The translations under genes and the position numbers were made by a program. Under the pieces are notes generated by a model that was not told the origin of the DNA, searched no databases, and worked only from the letters and a program-made list of their open reading frames with translations. Shown piece by piece: positions 23,519 through 35,660 of a DNA stretch of 64,000 bases (position 1 is the first letter of the stretch; every line of letters begins with the position of its first letter). The stretch lies in contig OU744730.1 of the NCBI GenBank assembly GCA_916613615.1, positions 25,925,406-25,989,405 of the forward strand, read 5' to 3'. The stretch is from Steromphala cineraria. Its lineage: Eukaryota; Mollusca; Gastropoda; Trochida; Trochidae.

Positions 23519-25115
23519 GGTAGTTCTCAAATATTGCCGTTGTTTCGGAAACTTACAACAATAGGCCATTATTTTGTTTTATGTATTATATTTTATACAT
23601 GATCAAACCTTCCACAGGCTAAACGGTTGAATTCTGTCAAAACCGGCAAAAAACATGACACTTCAGTTCAGAGGTGTTGGTAAGGTCCGTCATTCAGTGA
23701 CGTAGCGTTAGACAAAAACGGTCCCGAAAAAGTTAGAATATCATAATACTATGATTCGAAATACGGAATACACTGACCTCAAGTTTATTTTCAACATTAA
23801 TTCAATTATACTGACGTCAAGTTTGTTAATATGTGCAGAAAGTATTCTAAACGCTGATAACTGTCGCGATATTTTAACGTATAATGAATAGAGTGAGCTC
23901 CCTTTGGAGCATATAGATTTTGTCGGTAATATCCGGGGCCTTCAGCAAGTATCGTCATTCGAGATTCCAAAATATGTCAATGTTATATGAATGTCGGTCC
24001 GTGGAAATCGTGCACGGACATCATGACACAGCACAACCCAATCAATGCGAGAGAATATAGTTCAAATTCAAAATTGTTGTTATGGTAGAATGGAGATAAA
24101 CAATTTGACGTTTTGAATCAGCTGCATATAACGGAAATATTATAGCTCTTGTTGGCTAAGTTCATTGATTTTTGACGATATAATTCGGTAAGTAATAATA
24201 AAAACTTTACTCATTCATAACATTTTTATGAAATTCGTGAATGATATAACTACCGTTCACTCGTTTCAAGCCATTAAACGGGACGTCGTTTAGTATTCTC
24301 TATTCAACATGTTTTCCCCCGACAATTCTCACTTAAGTGTTTGTCATTTGTTTCTTTAATCTACACCAATGTTATGCATAATGTTTCTGCGTGCTTTATT
24401 TGTGACAGAAAAAAAGTGTATTTAAGAAGAAGATATAAACTAATATAAATGTTTCGAGTATTTGTGCTAAATTTCGTTCATTTCCTTTTCGACCACCATA
24501 TCCGTTACTCACCAAAACCACAACACAGTCAATGTATTGTACTCGTGGTGACCTCCACGCTTATAAATCCGTGTTGTTATTTACAAGAATTCGTGATATT
24601 TGAACAGGGAACTGATATACATTGTCACATACTTTGCCCTATATTCCGTCCTTTTTCTCCCTCTTCTGTCTATTTTTTTACTTATTGTGCTTATGAGTAA
24701 GTCTAACACCCGGAATGTAGTTTGTAACATTTTCTCCTGAACATTACCTCACGAAGAGCAAGTCTAGGTCTGCAACAACAACAGCCCTTTGACAGAGTCT
24801 ACCTTTCTATTTTAAATATGATAATCGTGTTTATTTTAGATTATTATTTTAGTGACTGAATATGATACCTTTTACGAGTCTCCGTTATCTGTTACGGATA
24901 AATGATGCTCCTAAAATTGAAAATCAGAAGTTACAATTCTTTTACATACTTCACCTTCATTTTTCGCATTTTTCGCATTACTTTTATTTCATATGTCAAC
25001 CATACACCCTATGAATCTGCATTATTGTTAAGAGTACTGAATCAGGAATATGCGTGTTATGACTATTTGACTCTGTATTAAAGATGATAATTATAACGAT
25101 AATAGTCAACTTTTA
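23519..25115. other. AT-rich intergenic sequence
   Basis: No gene. A CRE octamer TGACGTCA lies at 23812-23819. The stretch 23640-24060 has somewhat higher GC than its surroundings, but I find no coding signal in it. Confidence 0.45.
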
Positions 25116-25345
25116 ATGCGCATATATCCATCTACTACGCAGTTGCTCAAAGCGCTTCATATCATTAACCCAGGCGGAATTGTCCTATCGGTGCCGAAAG
25201 TGGCAATATACCATTTCAGTCCCCCTTTAATACAGCCCGAGAGACTGCGTGCAATGTGGGTTAAGTGCCTTAAGTGCCAAGGATTCGAACCCGGGTGTGT
25301 GATCCACACAGTCCTCCTTCGTACTCTACAATTATACATAACAAT
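25116..25345 (-). repeat. SINE-like repeat with a pol III B box
   Basis: The minus strand of 25281-25291 reads GGTTCGAATCC, a perfect B-box of tRNA-type promoters. The flanking text (CTTGGCACTTAAGGCACTTAA) resembles tRNA-derived repeats of marine invertebrates. I could not place a convincing A box or cloverleaf, so this is not a functional tRNA. Apparent ORFs across it are incidental. Confidence 0.45.
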
Positions 25346-25786
25346 ATCAAAGTGTATTGCTATTGCTATACATATGGGTGGTATTTGAATCCGGAGGATA
25401 CATTATTTTCAACATCCTATCTCAGGGTACGAACGTTACGCTTACTCCACCAATCTGTACCCTGGGCTCAGAAGGTAGATTCGCTCGCGCGCCCCGACTT
25501 GGGATATAGTCAATCAAATCATTTTCTCGCCACATTCTCGATAAAATTTCAATGTGAAAATGATTTGATTTAAGCTGCATAACATTTTCCTTTCAGAGAC
25601 TAAAATTTAGACAAAAGATGGACCAAAAGCCATGTTTCACATTCTTTGCTCATAGCGTTCTTCTTGGTTGTAAACCATCATACTTTACGCTATTACCCGT
25701 ATCTATGTAAATGAAACTATTTTGAATATTCCTTTGTACCATTTAAACAAGTCCAGAAATGTCTCCTCTCATTGTTTCCTTCTGAT

Positions 25787-25953
25787 AAAAGGGACAGCAC
25801 CATCGGGGTATTTTTTGTGGAATTAAATTCAAAATGATTACGTGATAATTTATCGATTATTTTCATATTTTAGTGATTTTAACAATTTAGTTGTTCTAGA
25901 ATTAACAATTTGACAAAGAATACGACGCGTCACTACGTCCTCTTGAATTTCAG
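25787..25953. repeat. MITE-like family B copy 2, truncated
   Basis: It begins AAAAGGGACAGCACCATCGG then GGTATTTTTTGTGGAA, as in family B. It ends at TTGAATTTCAG, exactly where the family A element at 25954 begins. The corresponding point in copy 1 lies just before its right terminal repeat, so the family A element appears to have been inserted here. Confidence 0.55.
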
Positions 25954-26275
25954 TTAAAGGGGCAGTAGCACGTTTTTCGGGGGAATATAAGGTGATGTCA
26001 GGAAAATGAAAATGAATGGTTCCAATTGAAAGACAATGCATTTATACTAAATGGAGCAGTAATAATTCAAATATATGATGTAAAGTTTAGCCATGCCGTT
26101 CCTTTTTCTTGCACAAAATGAATTAAAGGTGTTCACACAAAATGGCCCCCCATGGATTTTAGGTAAATCTACATACTTTGTAGACTGACTATGGATAATT
26201 GGTTTGTGTTATGAGATTTATGACACTATCAAAATAATGCATTTAGCATTAACATACAATTATCAAAATTATCAA
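25954..26275 (+). repeat. TTAA-flanked MITE, family A copy 4, right end lost
   Basis: TTAA at 25954-25957 then AGGGGCAGTAGCACGTTTTT. The interior follows the family to ACAATTATCAAAATTATCAAA, after which the right inverted repeat is missing. It sits inside or at the edge of a family B copy. Confidence 0.65.
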
Positions 26276-27422
26276 AGGGAGATTTATTACCATCAAAGTT
26301 CATAAAGTACTCTTGTTCGTTTCTTACTAAGCATTGTTCAGATTGTCTAAATATAACAGCCAGTCAAATAAACATTTACTTGATGTGTATTTCACTTGTC
26401 TAGATTGTATAGACGTCTGTCATTCATGGGTGTGGAACAAGCTTTTTGTTTCGATGTTATATATTGAGCTTGCGCAAAAGGTGATCAATGTAATTAAAAA
26501 ATTCTCAAAAAGAGAAATGAGTCGAAGAGTATTTTTTTTCAGATTTCCAATAAAAGTTCCTTTCATACAAGAGGTTGTAGGTTCAACTTTCATTGAGTAC
26601 TTTCTGAGTTTAGACTAAAAAATTCATTAATGAGTTGATTGTGCGTGCCCATTTTAAAATCATCCATTCCTTTCGTCCCATTACTTATAAACAAAGCTAC
26701 AAAGTAGTGGATCAAGGATTTTGAAGAAGATAAAAATATAACACTGGATGTGCTTGTTTTTGTAGCTTTGTGGTAATTAAGTTTTTAGGTTTAGAAAAAT
26801 ATTAGTTTTACAAATAACAAAACGAGCAATTTTATGTTAAGACGTCAAAGAAAATATCATTTGAATATTAATGAATGGTTAATAGTCTTCAGTTTCTAAA
26901 AAAAACTTTTTACTTTAGAAATGATTTGGTTGTGTTTTTGATTTTCATAATGTTATGTTTTCCTTACACATACCTGTCTTGCGTTGTCATCTTGTTAATT
27001 TTTTAAAGTCATACCCAAGTCTCATAAGCCATCGCTTTAACAAACATCGAGTGTGGTTTCCATTTCTTCGATTCATCAATTTAGCAGATAATTCAATTTT
27101 TACCATTTCTCGATTTCATTTTAAAAAAATGATCAGGTTAAATTCCAACGATATATAATGATATCAAAAATATTTACTCCAAGTTCGAAACCAAAATGAA
27201 CACGTTTGGTTAACATTTTTAATCGGATAACAAAACTTGCAATGTGGAATTATGTTCATAATAAAGAATAAAAAGTCCGAATACGAAATCGGTTGTTTAT
27301 TTAAGATACGATTTAATATAATTTTTTTCACACAAAGATCATGGTTTTCATTTCATGTATGCTCAAGCAAGAACTTATAAGTGTTGGTTTATGTTAGAGA
27401 CGAAATCAGTTTTTATCATGTA
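26276..27422. other. AT-rich intergenic sequence
   Basis: A 94-codon ORF (26334-26618) has no recognisable family and typical AT-driven composition. I see no other feature. Confidence 0.45.
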
Positions 27423-27434
27423 GGGGGGGGGGGG

Positions 27435-27465
<31 letters not shown>

Positions 27466-27471
27466 GGGGGG
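27423..27471. repeat. poly-G tract
   Basis: About 49 bp almost entirely G, with a T and a C interruption. It directly precedes the minisatellite. Such tracts can form quadruplexes and are also error-prone in sequencing. Confidence 0.9.
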
Positions 27472-27484
27472 AGAGCAAATATAT

Positions 27485-27990
27485 GATGTGTTAAGTGCGA
27501 GATGAGATCATTATTTCTCACGTCGGAGCTGATACATGATGGGTTAAGTGCGAGATGAGATCATTATTTCTCACGTCGGAGCTGATACATGATGGGTTAA
27601 GTGCGAGATGAGATCATTATTTCTCACGTCGGAGCTGATACATGATGGGTTAAGTGCGAGATGAGATCATTATTTCTCACGTCGGAGCTGATACATGATG
27701 GGTTAAGTGCGAGATGATATCATTATTTCTCACGCAAGAGCTAGTATAAGATGGGTTCCTTATTTCTCACGCAAGAGCTAGTATATGTAGGGTAAAGTGC
27801 GAAATGAGTTCATCATTCCTCACGCAAAAGCTTATATATGATGGGTTAGTGAGAGACGAGTTCATTATTTCTCACCCTAAGCTGATATATTATGATGGGT
27901 TAGTGTGAGACGAGTCCATTATTTATCCCGCAAGAGCTGATATATGATGGGTTAGCGAGAGACGAGTTCATTATTTCTCACATAATAGCC
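27485..27990. repeat. minisatellite with 53 bp units
   Basis: About ten head-to-tail units start GATGGGTTAAGTGCGAGATG. Units beginning at 27485, 27538, 27591 and 27644 are nearly identical. From 27697 on, units become progressively diverged and variable in length (a short unit near 27750, later ones reading GATGGGTTAGTGAGAGACGAG). There are no unique spacers, so this is not a CRISPR array. Confidence 0.92.
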
Positions 27991-28755
27991 CAGGTTGTTT
28001 AAGTGAAAGATAAACACCCCTCATCTCGGTCACAGATACAGGTATAGTGTGTCCCAATTCCTGACCGTCAGCTAGTCTCCCCGGACTTATCACCAAACAG
28101 GTGCTCTATAAACGCAGCGATCTCTCGATAGAGGAAAGTAGGCCGAATATGAGCTAGAGTCAATATAGAAAACGGACATTGAAGTTTGTTCCTTTTGTAC
28201 ATTCTGAACAGCACAATAGCATGCCGCATAGATATCAAACTCGGCGCTAGGAGTCGGCGGGGTACGTGAGGTTTCTGGTAACCGAGCTCTTGGGGTGGGG
28301 TTTCTTATTGTACCCATTATTGACATAGACAACTTTAGATTCCCTACCAATGAGAAGTTTTGCTCGTGAATAGAAAGGCGATGTAGATTTGTTGTTTTAA
28401 GATGATCATATTTGATTGAATAAAAGGTGCTTTAACGAAATAAAGTTAACAACTGCATGTAAGATCAGAGGGCGTGGGAATTTGTCATAGTTAAAGAGTC
28501 TAAGATGGAGGATGTTTAAGTAATATCTTAGTTTTCCATGTCAAAGTGTCTGTGTCAAAGCATGTCACGAAATGTGTACGAAAATATGAACTTCCAAATG
28601 AATTATGAACCACCATGGGTCATCCTCGGTCTACAAGTTTCCGATAAACTTCATTAATAATGATAGAAATCATTATGTTTTTCGGCAAGATGTATTTAAA
28701 CATGAATTTTCAAAACATTTACCTTGTGTAGACAACGAAGACAATAATGACAATA
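27991..28755. other. intergenic sequence with a moderate-GC patch
   Basis: 28020-28350 is GC-richer than the surroundings and includes a TATA-like CTATAAACGC near 28109 on the + strand. Neither strand offers a coding frame I can recognise. A promoter of a non-coding transcript is possible but unsupported. Confidence 0.35.
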
Positions 28756-29133
28756 GTATCGACATTGACGACATTAACGACACCATGATTAACGACATTG
28801 ACGATTATAACGACATTGACGATACCATGATTAACGACATTGACGATTATAACGACATTGACGACAATGACGATTTTGACGACATTGACGACATTGACGA
28901 CATTGACGATTTTGACGACATTGACGACATTGACGACATTGACGATTTTGACGACATTGACGACATTGACGACATTGACGATTTTGACGACATTGACGAC
29001 ATTGACGACATTGACGATTTTGACGAAATTGACGACATTGACGACATTGACGACATTAACAACATTAACAACATTAACAACATTAACAACATTAACAACA
29101 TTAACAACATTTACGACATTGACGATATTGACG
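28756..29133. repeat. GACATT/GACGAC short tandem repeat with a 36 bp higher-order unit
   Basis: Nine-base units of GACATTGAC are grouped into a 36 bp period marked by GATTTTGAC, repeated four times between about 28870 and 29020. A block of AACATT repeats follows (29055-29110). Several frames on both strands stay open because the unit length is a multiple of three; I regard them as non-coding. Confidence 0.85.
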
Positions 29134-29935
29134 ACTACTGTTGTCGCGGCAATAATGACTGTACTGATGATTATGACGACAACGATGGTAATGATGAAAC
29201 GGTGATGGTTATAATGATAGTAGTGGATAATACCACGAGAATTATGATTGTAATTAAGCACGTGATAATTCTAATGAGGAGACATCGACAGCTCGGAACA
29301 ATGTATTAGGACTTGTAAAAATTGTATCTCCCTTTAGGTAACATAGATATTAATAAGTATGCAGACAATTAAGGGCTAGGTTAACGTCTGTCAACACAGC
29401 TGAATAAAATGACCAAAATGGTAACATTACCAAATAAATACCATGTAATACAACTGAAAAGGTACAATTATTTTAAATTTTGTGAATATTAGAGAAGGCC
29501 TTTCGTTATAATTATCAATGCATTTTATAGATAAAAATATTTCTGAAATTGGTTCCTAATGGCAATTTACATCAGATAATTAAAATGTTGGTACCTTATA
29601 CAACAAGCTTGATATGGATTACAACTTCTTTATTATGTAAAACACGACGTTTCATGATCAGGTGTAGTCCTTGCCTATCCACCGGGTAAATGAAAGGTAA
29701 TGGTATATCATATTGATTATATGTAATGAAACGATTCTCGACCATCATTTTGTTCATCGAACAGAACTGATGATTGTTGTTATTCCTTCCTCCGGATAAT
29801 GTTTTGAGGGCGCCTTAATGCAGTAATTTGATAGATGATGAATACTGCCTACTGTGATGTATGAAACATTAATGAAATAAGTATAATTGATGATATTGCT
29901 GATATCTTAAACCAAAAACAAGATATAATAGCGTT
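29134..29935. other. AT-rich intergenic sequence
   Basis: No gene. A fragment of the family D repeat lies at 29621-29660 (ACAACTTCTTTATT, then ACGACGTTTCA), the same words as in the long palindromes at 48.2 and 50.3 kb. Confidence 0.45.
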
Positions 29936-30298
29936 TTAAAGGGACAGTAACACGTTTTTAGGGGAAATATAGGGTGAAGTCAGGAAAATATAAATTGATG
30001 ATTCCAATTGAAAGACAATGTATTTAAACTAAATGGAGCAATAATAATTCAAATATATAACGTAAAGTTTAGCCATGCAAATCCTTTTTCTTTCAAAAAT
30101 GAATTAAAGGTGTTCATATGAAATGGCCGCCAATGGATTTTATGTGAATCTCCATACTTTGTCCTCTGACTATGGTTGATTGGCTTGTGTAATGAGATGT
30201 TTGACACTGTCAAAATAATACATTTAGCAATAACTCACAATTATCAGTGGAAATTTAAAAATATGAAATTATCAAAAAACGTGCTACTGCCCCTTTAA
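29936..30298 (+). repeat. TTAA-flanked MITE, family A copy 5
   Basis: TTAA at 29936-29939 and 30295-30298. The ends AGGGACAGTAACACGTTTTT and AAACGTGCTACTGCCCCT are intact. The core reads GAAATGGCCGCCAATGG. It forms a tandem pair with copy 6. Confidence 0.8.
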
Positions 30299-30323
30299 AC
30301 CTAAAACAAGATATAATAGCGGT

Positions 30324-30685
30324 TTAAAGGGGCAGTGGCACGTTTTTAGGGGAAATATAGGGTGAAGTCAGGAACATATAAATTGATGATTCCAATTGAA
30401 AGACAATGTATTTAAACTGAATGGAGCAATAATAATTCAAATATATCACGTAAAGTTTAGCCATGAAAATCCTTTTTCTTTAAAAATGAATTAAAGGTGT
30501 TCATATGAAATGGCCGCCAATGGATTTTATGTGAATCTCCATACTTTGTCCTCTGACTATGGTTGATTGGCTTGTGTAATGAGATTTTTGACACTGTCAG
30601 GATAATACACTTACCATTAACGGACAATTGTCAGTGAAAATTTTGATATATAACATTATCAAAATACGTGCTACTGGCTCTTTAA
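30324..30685 (+). repeat. TTAA-flanked MITE, family A copy 6 (tandem with copy 5)
   Basis: TTAA at 30324-30327 and 30682-30685. It is very similar to copy 5. The 25 bp before it (AAACAAGATATAATAGCG) is also found directly before copy 5, so element plus flank were duplicated as one ~388 bp block. The right end is mutated to CTACTGGCTCT. Confidence 0.8.
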
Positions 30686-32080
30686 ATTCAGTGCATATCT
30701 ATTCAAAATACACAAATGAACGATTTTATGTCTGCCTTAAGTAATAAACAATTCAAAATATAGTTCTTTCCAATAATAAAAGGAGGAAGGAGGTGGAGTG
30801 ACCAAATGCACTTAAAATTGATTTGTCATTGTAGAAACAATATGCAGACATTTTGTAATCACCTTATTCTAATGTTAACATTATTGATATTTTTTCATTT
30901 TCAAAGAAACATCTGAATTGTCAATGCCGCTTAATAAGAAAGCAAAAATGCTTGCAAGATTTAAGAAAATTATTTATTGTGAAAATCAAATTATTCTGTT
31001 TTTGACAAACAATGTTGTTATCGAGAAAAGTATCTGCTCTCATATATATCTATTACATATCTATACTGCGTTGTATATTAAGATTGTCGTATGGAATTGC
31101 TTGTTTTTTATCTGAATTTATATTTTTCATATGGAATTTGGATGTAAATTTATATCTCATGTCGTCATGTATGTGCCTTTTATCTAAAACTTTACAAATC
31201 GCACCATGACAAAAGGACAGTCCGATATATAACCAATGATGAGAAAATTATCAACTTCCATTAGATATCGATATCATGTCATAACAAAATAATATAGGAA
31301 CGATATACATAATTGGATTGATATATATCGTAATGCATTCCAGGTAAAAAAAAATTGAGGATCTTCAGATTTTAAAATTACAATCAATAAAACACAAAGA
31401 CAGCATATCACATTGACCGCTTTAATTCCTATTCAAAGTGCAATTATGAACGCTTACCTATTTTGATACCATTCAACATACTTGTATACACAAATGTACC
31501 TATCCAGTCACATATTTGCTTGCTTATCATACCTTTTTGTTAATGCAATGCTGTTATGTACTGAATTGACTTTGTGTTTTGTATTGTATGGAGATTTAAA
31601 AAAATAAAATAAAATAAAATAAAAAATGAAAGTGTTATTGTATACATAATTATTATCATAATGTGTACATGTTGAGAAAAGATGGGTTGATTTAGTTAAA
31701 CATTTTTTTTATTTGTCTTTATGTAAAAACACATATACAGATTGATAAACAAGTTATTTCTGTCAGTACTGAATATGATATTTTATAAAATCACAAGTTA
31801 GCAACAAACAAAATATTTACGTGTAAGAGAAGACGAAGGCGTGATATCAGTGAACTATCATCCTTATAAAGATGAAACAAATAATCTTGTTTATTTCTGT
31901 TAATAGTATATTTGTATCAGCTGTCAATGCTAATAACAAGAACAGTGTCGGTTAAGCATATTTACAGGTGATATACATTACAGTATATTCTTAGCCGTTG
32001 ACGTGAATTTCATTTTCAAGATAAACTCATTCATATATCGACTTGGTTTGTTTGTCAATGACAGCTGTGTTTACGCTCAA

Positions 32081-32526
32081 TACGTCATTGCTATCAAAAC
32101 ACAAATAGATCTATACATCTATTTCCGACCCAATCAAAGACAGAAATAGAACGACTGTGTATTTATACGTCGGCAGGATATTTTTAGCTATGTTAATGAG
32201 CTGCATTGACTATATCGAAGGACAGTGACGTCAAATCACACAAAATGGTGACGTAGATCGCATGAATCAGGAGATTCCTTCTACGTCATTCGTCACATGG
32301 GTCAAGTGTTATCTATTCTTAGTCTCGTGACTCTGAGATCATTGGGATCCTCCGTATTGATTTTTTAACCTCGCTTTGTATGAGGCGAATCTACGTCATA
32401 GCGACATGAATAACACAAAGGCCCAGAATGATTCTGCTTAATATAGATAGCCGTAGTATGACGATGCGTTTTATTAATACGCTGTGGCTCGCATTGTAGG
32501 GCACAGGGGAATAGAAATTCACGTCA
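32081..32526. promoter_or_regulatory. cluster of CRE/ATF-type sites
   Basis: Within 446 bp there is one canonical TGACGTCA (32226-32233). There are also TACGTCA or TGACGTA at 32081, 32249, 32282 and 32392, and CACGTCA at 32520. The patch is GC-richer than its surroundings. A 135-codon minus-strand ORF over it (32391-32798) is not recognisable. A CREB-responsive enhancer or a promoter of an unseen transcript are options. Confidence 0.35.
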
Positions 32527-35254
32527 GCGCGCTTAGCACAGTAATGACGACATGCGGTTGAAGCGTTGGCCGTTGTGGTCTTCGATTTCATGGGTGTCGA
32601 TTTCACGTTGTATATTGACATCTCCACGGAGATTGCGTGCGCGGTTAGATTTTGAGTTATACATTGTGACCTCGTGCGATATGCACTATGGCTACAAACG
32701 AAACGTGAAAATATTTGACTTAAGATCCTTTCAATGAATGGAATGAAAAGGAAATATTTCCCACGAAATTTATCCATAGTTGGTTTTATACATATCACAA
32801 ATGATATATAAACATATCAAAAGGATAAGTGATATTTATCAATCGTGGCAATATTTTACATTGCATATTAAATATGTTATTTTCATATATACCTAGTTTG
32901 AACACTGGTCTATCTGTAATAATGTGTCATGTATAAAGTGTATGATTGGACATTGAAAGATAGACAACAATTTATTAAGTATATTTAAACCCCGGACACC
33001 AAAAGTGTTTTAACAAACTAGTGGTATTTGTTTTCCTTTGTTGTTTCATCTCTACTATGCATTATCATTTTAAAGTCATAATAATATGTATTCTTAACGT
33101 TGTTTAAAAACACAATGAATGACATCCAGAAACTTGCTTTACTGAGTGATAATTTACTTGTGAACCGAAAAATAATAAGGTATCACTTAAGAGATATATG
33201 AATAAACAATTATTTTATTGATAGGTTGGAGTAATTTGTTGCCAAGAATGTTACATAGAACCAGATAGACTGTGAATGAATTGACACAAAGTCATTACAA
33301 TCAGGTTACAGTTTCAACAAGCTTATGCGATTACATTGGTTACAGAGGTCACCGATTCATTAGCTTAACGCATCGTTTAACTTGAATACGCACAGCGTTA
33401 CTATTTGTTTTAGTTTATGCTTCGTTGTTAGGTTGAATAAATCGAACCATAATTAGCTTTCAGATTGCCTTGTTTTATTCTGTATATTCACTGAATTAAT
33501 GTATCGAATAAGGGCTGTAGACAATAATCCACTTGCTCTCTGAAAACAAAAATTAAATGTGTATCAACCAAAAAAACATAAGATAAAATAAGACTTTATT
33601 ATCCACAAGGAGAAATATAATATCGTAAGAGGACATATAGTCATATGGTAGGAAAATATGTAACATAAATTCGAAATTCATTATCTTGTTTCCATAACAT
33701 GTCTCATTTAAACAAGAGCACTTCACGTCGGTCTTTTCTAAGTGAATAAAATTAAAATATCACTAAATATATATATATGAATTAACACTCATTTTAGGTT
33801 TGTTAAAGATAGATTGCAGTAATTAGTCATTCGTTTAAGGGCTATAAGCACTATTGTACTAACTCTATGAAAAACAATCTTCACAGTGTAGCAACCAAAG
33901 AGTCATATGTAAGGAGATGTAACAAATAAAAAATTCAAATTCAATATAGGTTTGTTTCCATAACTTGTCTCATTTAAACCAAAACAGATCACATCGGTCT
34001 TTTCTAAGTGAAAAGTGTTACAGCCATGATTTCAAATACCCATACGCGCCTCACCCGCTACTACATCTCGCTAGACTCAATATCGGAATGAAACGGGTAT
34101 TATTGAAGCTAGCTTTACTTAGACTTTGGCAGTTTGTACATTTCCCATTGTAAATGTGTGTACGAGATGCGCCTTAAATAAATTTTTCTCTCTCTCTCTG
34201 TGATAGGTTTACAGTTTCATTGTAAGTTGACATATTCAATAGAATGAAAATGACAATAGAATAAATCTCATTGAAACGAGATCATAGTTTTGCATTATAT
34301 AGACACAATGGTCTTACGTTGATGAGATTTATTCTTTTGTCGTGATGTCATGAGTACCTGTATTGGTGTTAAATGGAATGATTTTGAACGTTTAAGAGAT
34401 ATTATATTTGACTTTGACCATGTTATTTTACTACAATACTAAAACTACAACACATCCCGAAATAAACCAATATATAGTCTGACCACTTTGCTGGTATGAA
34501 TTAGTCTTGTTGATTTGTTATATTTGGTTTTGTGAACCTTTTGTCTAATACTACACATCGAAGACAAAATGTAAATATTCCGTATGTCATTTTATAAAAA
34601 AAGTGTATTTACACAGGGAAGTATAATACATAAAATACATGTTATAAAATCCCTGATTTACATCATATTCGTCATACTGTCAACGATAAAGTAAAACATC
34701 ATATAAGTCACACTGTCAACAATATCATACTTATTGACCCATATTATTTACAAAGGACTTGCCAATGTTATTTCAGTTAAAGACGTATATAGCACTTGTA
34801 CATACATTATGTTTTTAACATCACGTAACTCACAATATGTGACTATTTTGATTCGTCCTAAAATGACAGACAGATAGCAAAATATCTTTATTACATGAGC
34901 CTCCCATCGGTGTTTACAGCTTCAATTTAGGTGTGTGTACATGGCATTATATGATTTAAGTACAAACACACGTACGCAAGGACATATGAAAGTCTACAAA
35001 CAAAAACAATGTCATAAAACGTAAAAATGTTACACGTATATACAAGAACATTCCATTACATCCAGTCTATTCCCTCACTAGTATGGGTGCATACGCACTC
35101 GCTACCTGCCTAGCCTGTTTCTATGACCTTCGTTTCGTCACGCATGGGTGAATCTGTTGAAAGTAAACACTGGAAAACAAAGGGGAATTCCCTGCAGTTT
35201 AGCTTCAGCGTATTCAGGGAACTCAAAACTCAACCGTCACGGTTCTGGTTAACT

Positions 35255-35270
35255 GATGTCACGTGACATC
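35255..35270. promoter_or_regulatory. 16 bp palindrome containing an E-box (GTCACGTGAC)
   Basis: GATGTCACGTGACATC is a perfect palindrome. Its core GTCACGTGAC matches the bHLH-zip (MITF/TFEB/USF, CLEAR-type) consensus. It lies in a small GC-richer patch (35080-35300) without ORFs. Confidence 0.3.
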
Positions 35271-35475
35271 GCACCTGAAGACCCCAGGGACATCATCAAT
35301 CGATTGTCAGAAAAAGACATTCCGTATTGATATCTTGCATTTCATGCATATTTATCGTCTATGTTTGAAGCGTAAAGTATCTAGTGCATTGGCCTTATAC
35401 CTGTACAAACATGCTTTCTAATTCAATCAATATCTTTAAGATGGTAAGCATAGTATTAGCTCAAGGTTGTTGGAC

Positions 35476-35660
35476 TACAGTAGAACACGGATATATACGA
35501 ACTCGGATATAGCGAACAATCGGATATAGTCAAAGTGAACACATTTTCAAGTCCCGTTCCTATATAATATCATCAAAATTATATGCGTATAGCGAACACC
35601 GGATATAGCGAACTAAATTCTTTGGTCCCTTAGGGTTCGTTATAACCGTGTTCTACTGTA
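35476..35660. repeat. MITE-like element with TACAGTAGAACACGG inverted repeats (family H)
   Basis: The left end TACAGTAGAACACGG is mirrored exactly by CCGTGTTCTACTGTA at the right end. The interior repeats GGATATAGCGAAC-type words. Ends of the form CAGTAGAAC flanked by TA recall pogo/Tigger-type elements. The interior is non-coding. Confidence 0.65.

Larger units (their letters stand above)
30686..35475. other. AT-rich intergenic sequence with a CRE cluster
   Basis: No recognised gene. An AAAATAAAAT-type tail near 31598-31625 and a (TC)n run near 34187-34200 look like the ends of retroposed copies. Part of a family E element lies at about 34053-34128. Listed separately: CRE cluster 32081-32526 and E-box palindrome 35255-35270. 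Confidence 0.45.

Noticed and set aside
25270..25345. tRNA gene
   Set aside because: A perfect B box is present, but no cloverleaf or convincing A box can be formed; more likely a SINE.
27485..27990. CRISPR-like array
   Set aside because: Units are contiguous 53 bp tandem copies without unique spacers, in a eukaryotic genome.
28605..29309. 234-codon + strand ORF rich in Asp-Ile repeats, with overlapping long ORFs on both strands
   Set aside because: The region is a 9 bp tandem repeat whose unit is a multiple of three, so several frames on both strands are open at once. Nothing outside the repeat looks coding.
32391..32798. 135-codon minus-strand ORF over the CRE cluster
   Set aside because: No family resemblance and no conserved-looking blocks; the GC-richer patch explains the open frame.
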